A stretch of DNA of 64,000 nt from assembly GCF_907165205.1 (NCBI RefSeq), contig NC_058194.1:18972856-19036855 (forward strand), written 5' to 3'. The DNA comes from Coccinella septempunctata. Its lineage: Eukaryota > Arthropoda > Insecta > Coleoptera > Coccinellidae. The notes under the pieces are model-generated. The model was not told the DNA's origin. It made no database searches and worked only from the letters and a program-made list of their open reading frames with translations. This document shows positions 12,101 through 24,100 of the stretch, in pieces; the first letter of the stretch is position 1, and each line of letters starts with the position of its first letter. The translations under genes were made by a program, and so were the position numbers.

Positions 12101-15100
12101 GTCCCGAGTAACTTTTCTGAATTTTCTTTTCCTTGTACGAAGGCTTACGATGACCAACCTCCATTCTTAGGTATTTATAAGTAGCCAACAAACAGTAAGC
12201 GCGAAATTTATATTTCGTTTAGTTTTCTTGATTTTTATTTATAAAGATGAAGATTACGCCACTTTTCATATTCAATTGAGATGGAATAAGTCATTGACCA
12301 TCTATGAAGGGTGGAGGGTTATTTAGTTTCTTTTAATATCAAACCTAACTTTTTGTGCCAAAACATAACCCTTTTTCTGCTGAGGATATTGATTTTGTTT
12401 TTTAACAACCTTTTTTGAAATAGAACACATTCAGTTAGAATTGTCAGTTTTTTGCTTATTTCGATGTTAATGACATACATACCGTTTAGGAGTTTTTGAT
12501 TTCAGTCTTTCCCATACTTTTTGAGGCATTCATTGACAAATGGAAACCTGTTAGTTGTTGTAATGAAGAAATAAAATGAATCAACCTTCCTTTCATAAAT
12601 GCCGAATGGAAGTGGATTTCGACAATGATGTCAGTTCATTGTGTATCCTACTCAACCTGAATTTTAAAGTAGAATTGTTGGTAATATATTGGAGATGCAA
12701 ATTGTATAATGTAGCCGAATGTGTCATTACGTATCGTAATCATTAGGTATATTATAGTTTAATCACATTAAACCAATCTTTCACTACATCAATATTAAAA
12801 ACGAACCAAGGTCAAGTTTTGGACAAAAAAAAACTTTTCTTTGGCGAAAACTTCCAACGAGAAATCTTTTTCAATTGATATTTCCTGGAACTTTCCCCGA
12901 GTTAATTTAGGCATGAAAATTGTTGACAAATTTCAATGACAGTTCATTCAAGACGTTTTGAGGTTTTGTGAAATCGTAAAGCCTTTGACTTTGATATCCT
13001 CTTGATATGTTTCATAATGGATTTTTAGGACCCTTTAGCCCTACTAAATATGAAACTTGAGGAGGCTTCAAAATTAAAGTTAATTGTGGAACTGGTCGGC
13101 GAATGAAAAGCCTGATAAGGTATACTAATTTAAAATAATGGGATAGAATCACGCCTAGGCTTTCTGAAGCTCACTGTAGTCATAAATGGAGAATGGTTTT
13201 TTCGAAAATTCATGTTGAATCATGAAACTTTTTTCTATACAGGGTGTTCTAGAAGCTCTATGACAAACTTTGACAGAAGGTAGCTGTGCTTCTTTTGAAC
13301 ATAGGTCCGATTCGTTTTCGTTTAGGAGCTACAAGCATTTGAAAAAATTTTTTTTATGTTTTGATTGAGTAGGCCGACAAAAAATATCAGTTTTTTAATT
13401 ATTCATTTGACACTTGTTTCAATAAGGATGGTATCAATAATAACCCTAATGAACATGTATAGGCACTGCAGAATCCATATAGCATTAGACAAAGACGATG
13501 TCAGCAACGTTTCAGTTTAAACGTTTGGAGTGGGATTTTTAAAAATGATTTGATACCAGTACATGTTATAAATGATCGTTTGAATGCAGATTTGTATACA
13601 AATTTTTTCGAGCACAACCTTTTTGACTTCATTGATGACTTAGAGCTCAACATTGTTTGAAATATGTATCAGCACGATGGTGCATTAGCACCAGACGAGT
13701 AGACAGTTGACTGAATAAATGGATAGGTCAAGGAGGACCAATACTTGGCCACCTCGTTCGCCTAATCTAAATCCCTTAGATTTTTATTTGTGGGGACATA
13801 AGAAGCAGCTTGTTTATCATGTTGGAACCCATTCTCATCAACAAATACTTGATAGAATTCAAGATGCAGCGAACCAAATACGAAACGACCCAAATCTGAT
13901 ACGCCGAGTAACGGCATCTTTACTTCGTCAATGTGAAGCTTGCATTCAAGCCGAAGGTGGACATTTTGAACGATTTTTATAGTCTCAAAATTTCCATTTA
14001 TCATTATGATTTGAACATAAAAATATGATTTTTCAAATGCTTGTATCTTCTAAACAAAAACGAATCGGATATAGGGAATAGGAAAAGAAATGTTCAGAAT
14101 AAGCACAGCTTACCATCTGTCAAAGTTTGTCATAGAGCAGTAGAACACCCTGTATATGTATAATGAAATAAAAAACGGATTTTTATTAAGTCTGTGCGAA
14201 ATTTAAAGGAGATTAGGTATAATTATAAATTTTGTACGTCATAGGGTTTTCCATTGAAATGAATACATAATAGGAAGTCGGCGAATCAAGTCTATCAAAC
14301 ATTTTCTCTCGTAGATAAGTTATATACCCGACCTTCGCATGATGTTTTCAATAACACCAACATATAATTAATACTTAATAGATACGTCTGCTACCATTAA
14401 TCTCAATAGAACATCCATCAACCATATCTACGTTATACTCCTTTTATCGCAGGTATTGCCATAAATGTTCCAGTTGCTAACAAAAGTAGTAGAAGTTTTC
14501 TTTTTCACTGTTATTGAATACTTAACAGTTTTATATTCCAGGACAGGAAAAATCGAGGGAAAAATTTTCTACTAGTTTTTCGAAAATATCAATGTCACAA
14601 ATTATTATTTCCTACTAGCGTTTCGAAATTATTACTTTCCACACGTATTGACGTTTGGAAAGTAGTGCTTTTCCAAAATCGTGCGGAAAAAACCCCAGCT
14701 ATGACGGTATCAAGACGAAAACTCTCCGCTTGTAGGAAAAATATTGTTCCTAACTCATGTGCCTTCTCCGCACTCGACAGCTTGACCGAACTCCGCTCCG
14801 CGTCGTTGGGCCAACTGCAGTCTCTTGCGGAATAGTTTCACTTATTTCCACACTTGTTAGGAAAATAACTATTTCTATCGATAGAAAACCACTTATTTAT
14901 ATTCAACATATCATTTCTTAAATATAGCTAGAACTATAGTAATTTTTAAATCTATAATTTTATCAATGCAATGTCGGCCCAAAAGTCTAACGCATAAACC
15001 CTCATTTTTAAGATATCAATACTATTATGTGTTGATTCTGCTTCTTTTCTTCTCCAAACATCAGACCATTCTCCACTGGTCTGGTAGCAGAAAGAGGGTT

Positions 15101-18100
15101 CCAAACGGAAGGGAAACAGGGAACTAACCTTCCTTCTTTACCGGCTTCGTGGTTATATCACCTCGCTTATATAGGCACAAGGCACTTCATTCAAAATTTC
15201 AAAGTTGCTCAATATCACTCTGGTTTAACTAATAGATATATAAGTTTTCTTAAAAACTTTTCGGGGCGTTCAGAGATGATTTTAATGTTGTTGTGATGAT
15301 TGACAGACGAGTTCCTTTTCCTGTCCGCAAAGTGTCGCTAGCGACTGGGGCAAAAAACGCCTGACCAGCAACCATATTCACGATCGGAGAATACCTGAAT
15401 AATTTCGCTAATGAACGATAAGGGCGATACTGCAACTGTAAATTAGTGTAAATCTATTCAACATCATAAGATGTCAGCCGAGTTTCTGTCTCCAAAAATC
15501 GTGTGTTCGATTTTGTTTAACTACGAGTATTTTTTTTTCAGATAATGTGAAAAGTCAAATTCATAAGAACGATTCACAATGCAATCCATTTCTGAATTGT
15601 ATAATGTTAAAATTTTATTGAAAATGGAGTACACAGAGAAATCGAAACATTTAAACGCAACATTAGACCGATTTCGGTCATTGTAGCGTGAATATTCCAA
15701 ACAGAGGATGGGGTCTTGAACAAAATCAACAAGGGAATTTTATTGGCACATCCAGCAAAGATGTGGAAATTTGTGGATTTATAGAGGGTGGATACTTCAT
15801 TGAATTATGTGTTCAATTTATTAATTCGAAAATTTTCTAATGTGAAAGAGTCCTCACATATTCGGTGTATATACTTCTTTAATTAATCGAGAAGAAAGGA
15901 ATTTGTATTGAATAATATAGTTATGGTTTTGTTAGCAATGTCCTATTATTGAACATATACAAATATGGGTAATATATTGGTAATTGGTGAAATATAACAT
16001 TAAATATAGATAGCATAATACCTAAATCATTCATTGTTTTTTTTAATCTCTAGGTTTAGTGAGAGGAGGACTAGGACTTTTCAGTAGAACTGTAGATAGA
16101 GTAATCAACACTTTCACAAGGGTAGAAGATCGTCTGAGAGAGCTCCTGGAAGAATTTCGTAAGCAAATTGTACGAGGCATACCAGAATTACATATTCCGA
16201 TTTTGGATCCTCTGCACATCGACAATGTTGAATTCAAAATCAAACATGAATCTGGCAAGTGAGTAATTTTCATTTTACGGAAGAAATAATAGTTTAATAA
16301 ATGTAATTATCAACATAGTGAAAGTTGGTGTAAATATTCCGGTTCAGTTTTGTCGTATACAATGTTTAGTTTTAGTTACTACTTAATACTGAATACATTC
16401 CGCATTTCTGTAGTTGTTTCACCCAGCATTATACATAATAAACCATGCATTGATAGTTAGTTCAAAACAAGTTGTTGAGGAGCTTAAAAATATAAAAATA
16501 TACAGGTTGTTCGCCATGTAAAAAAAACCGAACCACCCTGTATATTTAAATTTATGCTTGTAAGGCGCACCATTAAATTAAAAAGTTGACGTGTACCAGT
16601 GTTTTTCATAATTTTCTAACCTAAGGAGAAAACATTTTCATTCCAAAAGTCCACACAGTATATTCAAAAGTTCGACTGAATCAAACCAAAATTTTCGATT
16701 CAATATCAGTATACAGAGTGAGTAAAAAGTAACGACCAAAATTAATAGATTCGGTATTTGTGCTGTGCTCTAGAAAAATGGTCGAATAGTGCGATTTATA
16801 TTTAATTACAAGTACAATTTTTCATGAAAAATTGGAAAGTTTGTCATAGACCCTCTAAGAAGGATTTTCGGCAGTTTTTTCAAATGGCATTCCTAATATT
16901 TTGTGCTAGAAATGGATAGATCTTTTGTTGATGTTGATGATGATGCTTATATCATTTATGATTTTGTCATGTACCTATACTTTGTTGTGAAGATGTGATG
17001 ATGTGAAGCCAATAGAATACTATAGGTACTGTTTATACTTCGTGACTCGACTGTTGAAAGATTTAATCTGAAGTAATTATAAGTTCGATTTCTACCAAAC
17101 GATTGAATGTAGATATAACATTGCATATTTTGTATTTCCGAAGATTTTAATATTATATTTAGTATTAATCCTTATTTTCCTGTAGATACATTATCTTATA
17201 AAACAATATTATTTTAATTTTTAGTTTCGTTGGAAATGCCAGCGATGTCACAATCAGACACATATCCAAATTTGTTCTGGACGATGTACGATTCTCCGAT
17301 ATTGGGGCTTGGCGATTCAAGTTGGATCTGAACATCACTTTGCCATTCATTACAGCCGAAGGATTTTATTTCGTTGATGCCCTCATCGGGGACACCGTAT
17401 CATTGTTCGGTAATGGAAAATTTTGGTAAGAATGAAATTAGATCATGAATAAGGAATGCCACCATAATAAAAAATCTACGGGGTGTTTCAGTTTCATAGC
17501 TCAATTGTGAATTGTAGAAGACACCTAGATAATAAAACGCAGGACCTCGTTTAGGTACATTCACTCTCTATAGTTGTTCCCTTTTGTTTTTCTATTTTTT
17601 TATTTCATATTTTAGCCTTGATGAAGTGTAAAGGATGGATTGATAAGTACCCGTGTTTGGTAACAGGGGGAACTGTAGGTAAAAAATCTGTACACTATCT
17701 TTTAGTACCATCCTTCAAACGACATCTGTCAAAATTTCGCACCAGTTCATCGAGTGGTTTTGATTTACCGACATTTCATAGTAAACTTCGTGATATTTTG
17801 AAAAATGGATAAAGAGCAATATCGTTCAGTGATTCGATTCCTTTATTTGGAAGGGAAAGCGTGCGAGGAAAACGAAGATCGGTTGGTAGCTGTTTACGAG
17901 GACCATGCACCTTCGATGACGACCATCAGATATTGTTTTAATGAATTCAAACGGGGCCGAACATCAGTGTTGGACGAGGACCGCTCAGGACGTCCGAAAG
18001 AGGTGACTACGGAGGATATGGTCGTTAAAATCCATGATATCCTGTTTGCAGATTGCCGAGTGAAGATTGAAAAGATTGCTGAGATGGTAGACATTTCATA

Positions 18101-21100
18101 CGAACAAACAATATTTTACATCAACATTTGGAGATGAAGAAGCTATCGGCAAGATGGGTGGGTCATCGTAGGTTGATTAATGCGGTACTGATGAGATCAA
18201 AGAAGATCGAAACCGGTTTATCGCTACTCGCCTTTTAAATTCAACTGTTCTCTCTTTTTATGATACCATTCAAACTTCAAAAGACTGTATCTAAATGAGG
18301 CCCTGCATTTTCATTTTTAGTTGACTTGTTACTTCACATTATCATGAGTTAACAAACGTTGACTTCTAGGTAGGAATAATGTTTTCTACAATTATTTTCA
18401 TCCTGCACATTTTCCATTGAATCTACAACTGGAGTACCTACCGTCTAAAACTAAATGCGCAGTTATGACATAGGTACATTAAATGTTATCCAATTTTTCA
18501 GGCCCTTTTTAAATAATAATGTGATTTAATTTCAAGATCGAAAAATCAAAAACCAACAACAGCACAACAATTAAGGAAAGAAGAAAACCAAGAATGTAGT
18601 CGCGCAAACGATCAGCAAACCAACATCCCTAATCCACCAAGGTCGAGAGGAAGAACATATTCTCAAGTTCTACAAACACAAAACGAATACCCTATTATGC
18701 AGAGCTCTGAATCGGATTCGCTAAAATCAATGATGGAAAGTTTTCTATCAGATTTCAAATCCATGATTACTCAAATGATGAATCAGAATCAAACCATCCT
18801 CAATCTTCTAACTACTCTTGTGAGCTTTAAAAATGGCTAAGTTAATTAGAATAGCTTCCTGGAATGCTAATGGCCTTCCAAATCACAAAAATGAATTATC
18901 AATGTTCATAAATACATACAAAATAGACATAATGTTAATATCAGAAACTCATTTCACCGAAAAGACATTTTTCCACTTACCACAATTCAAGATATACTCA
19001 ACGGAACATCCTGATGGTCGAGCTCATGGAGGTTCAGCAATACTTATCCGAGACAGTCTGAAGCACCATACACTCACTAACTACGTAACTAAGGAGATTC
19101 AAGCGACAAACATAAGAGTGTTCACAGAATCGTGGAGTTTTGATATATCTGCCATATATTCACCACCTCGACACAACATATCTGAAATTCAATATAAGAT
19201 ATTCTTCCAAAATTTTGAACAACGATTTTTAGTTGGGGGAGATTGGAACGCAAAACATAACCACTGGGGATCAAGATTAATCAATCCAAAAGGACGCAAC
19301 CTAATAAAAATTATTATGGACAAAAATTATGGAGTAATCTCATCAGGCAAACCAACATACTGGCCCACTGACCCAAACAAAATTCCTGATCTACTAGACT
19401 TCTTTGTTTCAAATGGCATCAGCAATAATTATATCAATATAGAATCGACTTCAGACCTATCATCTGATCATACACCCATTTTGATAACTCTCAGTACGTC
19501 AGCAATATTTAAAAAGAATAAGCCTACACTTACAACGGGCAAAACAAATTGGGAATTATTCAGGGAAATATTGACTAGAGATATCACACTTGATATCAAT
19601 CTACAACAACCAGAAGACTTGGAAATTGCTTCAAACTATATAACAGAAATGATTCAAAAAGCAGCTTGGGAAAGCACACCGCCTACAACAGGAAAAAATA
19701 ATTTCGAAACAGAAGTACCCCTGCAAATCAGAGAATTATTGACCGAGAAAAGAAGAGCGAGAAATAGATGGCAAAGATCACGTAATCCCATTGACAAGAC
19801 GATATACAATCGACTCACCAGAAAACTGCGCAAAATACTTCAGGAACATTTCAATTCAAAATTCCAGAATCATCTCCAACAGATCGATGATAATAACGAC
19901 CACAACATCTGGAAAGCCACAAAGAAGCTGAAAAGACCCATAACAAGAAAACCTCCTATTAAAACACCCAACGGAGAATGGGCAAAATCAGATGAGGAAA
20001 AAGTGAACACCTTTGCCACCCATCTTAATCAAGTTTTCTCCCCAAATCACCCACAACCGAACAATAGTGAAGAAGAAATCGACACATTTCTGGATGCTGC
20101 CTGCCAAATGTCTCTCCCCATTAAACCCTTCACACCTAGAGAAGTATGGCAGGAAATCAGAAAACTCAAAAATAAAAAAGCACCAGGATACGACCTCATT
20201 ACTGCAGAAATATTGAAAAAACTACCGAAAAAGGGAATAGCTCTTCTTGTTAAAATTTTCAACAGAATGATGAGCCTCTCATACTTTCCCACTATATGGA
20301 AATATGCTGAGATAATAATGATACATAAGGCGAATAAACCCGAAAATGATGTGAAATCTTATAGACCCATAAGTCTCTTACCAGTTATTGGAAAACTTTT
20401 CGAAAAACTACTACTGAAACGACTGAAAAGCGATATAAACTTGCAAGACATAATACCAGACCATCAACATGGATTTAGACAAAATCACTCAACAGCTCAC
20501 CAAATTCACCGCATAGTTAACAGAATTTCCACCAGTATTGAAGAAAACAAATTCTGTTCAGCTGTCTTTCTCGACTCGTCTCAGGCATTTGATAAGGTAT
20601 GGCATAAAGGTCTCCTGTATAAATTGAAAAAACTACTTCCACAACCGTACTTTCTTATGCTAAAATCTTATTTAGCAAATCGACATTTTGCGGTCAAATT
20701 CGAAGGAGCGATATCAAACCCCCATCAAATTAGATCAGGAGTTCCTCAAGGAAGCATACTTGGACCAATCCTATACCTCATTTATACATCTGACCTACCA
20801 ACAAATCAGAACACCACGATAGCTACTTATGCAGATGATGTAGCAACCTTGGCAACTCATGAGAATGCTGAAACGGCTTCGGAATATCTTCAACAACACT
20901 TGAACGACCTAGAAGATTGGTATAAAAAATGGCGTCTGCAAATAAATGAAACCAAATCTGTACATGTTACATTCACCAATAGAAGAAGCTTATGCCCTCC
21001 GGTCAAAATAAACAACAAACAAATACCTGTCAGTTCTGATGCAAAATACCTTGGCATGCATCTAGATCAACGTCTCACCTGGAAAAAACATATTCAAGCA

Positions 21101-24100
21101 AAGAAACAACAGATCAATCTAAAAATTCGAGGCATGTACTGGCTCATAGGCAGAAAGTCAAAATTATCGATTGAAAATAAGGTTCTGATATATAAGGCAA
21201 TAATCAAACCAATATGGACCTACGGCATTCAATTTTGGGGATGCGCAAAACCATCGAATACGGGAATTATTCAGAGAGCCCAATCAAAAATACTCCGCTC
21301 TATAACAGATGCCCCTTGGTACGTCTCCAATCTCACAATTCATAACGATCTAGGAATACCATTCATTACAGAAGAAATCAGAAATCGTTTCAACCGATAT
21401 CAGCAGAACCTGCAAGGTCACGAAAACAACCTCATTAATCAACTAACTGAGAATCCATTCAACATAAGAAGATTGAAGAGAACTTGGCCAGTTGACTTGA
21501 ATTAAGAATATAGTAAAGAAGAATATTAATAGGTTAATATCTTCAACATGTCTGTACATTCATCACGTTTGCTCAATACTTTATATAAGTAGATTGTAAA
21601 CCTCAATAAAGAGCTATAACAAAAAAAAAAAAAAATTTAATTGATATTTCGATATAAGTACAGGGTGTTTCATGGACATGTAGGTATTCGTCTCATGGAA
21701 TTTTACGAAGCCGGGCCTGGATTCCAGGTTTCTTAGCCTTACCAATCGATGAAGATGGTGTATCTTCAATCAACGACAATATCATTTGTGCATTATTGCG
21801 TACGTTCTAATGCCCCCATTCGCAGTTGATATATTTTCATTCAACTTTGAAATATCCTGTATATCAAGTGTTCAAATGAGTATCAGATCAGGTACCTATC
21901 CTACAAATTTTCAAACTGAACAAATACATTTCAGCATTTTATGTAGATAGCTGTAGTTGTTCAACAATTTAATACAATTTTGGTCCGAATACACGATTTT
22001 GAATATCAAATCTGCAATAAAACTAAAGAATTTAATACTTGATGATACATTATACATTAATACATATTGATGTGTGTTATGCCCATTTTTGTTGCTGAAT
22101 ATTTCTCCATTCCACTGTTATGATTGAATTATTTAGGAAATATTCATTCAATATTTTCATGCTTTCATGGGAAACTCAGTTTAAGCAAAACCATTTTTTG
22201 GAATTCTACACAGTTGACACACAGTTGTCAGGGCGTCAAATTGGCTTGCGACGGTCCTGCCTATAGTAAAAAACGTAGGTTTCGGTGTTCTAAAGTCGCG
22301 TCCACACACTCCACACTATGCCGAACGACATCATTCGACCTGAGTCGAGCGGAAAAGTCGAAAGAGTCTGGACGTGTGTCGAATCGAATCGAATCATCCA
22401 AAAGTCGAATCGAATCATGTCGCTTCCAACCCGAATCAGCGCGGTCCCGCTCAAAGAAAGTCGAATCGAATGAAGTCAAAATTCATAGTGTGGACGTGTC
22501 GGATGGGATTCAGATCAGTCGACACCTTGATGAAGACGATCTTTGAAGAATTAGTGGTCTAAATCCCAATGAATTAATAAACTACCAAGTACAACATCGC
22601 CCTGAAATAATTTTTTATAGTCAAAATCGTTCGATAACTCTCATCCGTGGATATTTGAGAGTGATCTGCAATGTCCAGAACACGTATTTGAAAAAAAAAC
22701 CTTAATTTGGAGGGTTTGCTAACACCATTGTGAGCCGTTCCTATACTTTAAGTTGAGCTCGTTGACTTCATCAAGGAGAAGATCCTCCATGTTCCTCCAT
22801 GATCCCCATATTCACCATTAACTGTGGTTTTTATCCAGATAGAAACCACAGTTATGAATTCCTTTTGAATGAGTTTGAGTTCGCTTCGCTTAGAAAGGTC
22901 CGTGAAATGATTATAAAATCGTACACGATTCAGGTATAATCAATGGCTCTGCTCTCGTCACTGCAATTCAGTGTTCCTCGTTTAGCTTCTAGACACAACA
23001 TTTCATATTGAGGTACCTTGGTACCTAATTCCTAACATCACTTTTTCTGTCCGCTAAAAACAATGTTATAACAATCTAAGGACGATGGCGAATTGGCTAG
23101 TTCAATTCAGATCGTAACACTTGTCGATATTCATATCGTCGGGTGATATGCATCTGAATTTATCCTTATTATTTTATTCATTGCCTCCTTGTTTAGGCGT
23201 GTATAAATAAATAAATAAAACGAAGAAAAACTATTTCTCTCGACATTTCTTGATACTACATGGGTCTCGCCCAAAATCTACGATGACATGGGCGTCGATG
23301 ACAACCTGCAACTGCGATTATTACTGCAATAGCTGCTGCCAAAAAAGGATAATCATTCATTTTGTTTTCCAAAATCCAACTCCTACACATTCAGTGCTCG
23401 AAAACACCTGAGTCGAACCGTTCTTCATTCGGGACGTCCACACTGCAAAACCAATCTGGACGCCCTGTCGAATCGAACATGGCGAACCGAAAGTGTCGCC
23501 CCATTTAGGTCGAAAGATGTCGTTCGGCATAGTGTGTGAACACTTGGGAATATTATTCGGACGAGTTAAAATATGTATTCAAATAAAACTGATACATATA
23601 ATATACATTTTATGTTTCTAATGTGGTTTTGGCTGGCATTTATATGACTTAAATGGTGTTATACCCAGGAAACTGATGATTCATTGATTCGTATTTCAGT
23701 CATTGAGAAAAAGGACAAATTTAAATAGAACTTGAATTTCAAAGTTCCTTCGGACATTATTTCACTAACAATATGAGGTCACAAATGTTGTGAATCGAAA
23801 TCGTTGAATTTGGAAGTAATTCTACTATTTCAGGGCTAAGATATACCAGTTAGAACTGAAAATAACTGCTCTACTTAAGCTCGAAGGCATAAGACCAAGG
23901 GTAAATGGTCTTGGACTGAAAGTGAAGATGAAAAAATTAGAGGTGAGTATTCATTCGACCTAAACCTAAAACGAAATACATAATAAATAGGTATAAAAAT
24001 AAACATGTCCTTATGCATCAGTGACGTCGCACTTTTTTCCTATTCCATTTTTTCCAGACTCGCCCTGTATACAGGGCGCATGAGTCTTTGACTAGTAAAA

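Noticed and set aside
22261..22546. Open frames on both strands with Ser/Arg/Asp repeats
   Set aside because: Created by TCGAATCGAATC repeats in a fold-back arm; no domain, no splice context, absent from unit 2.
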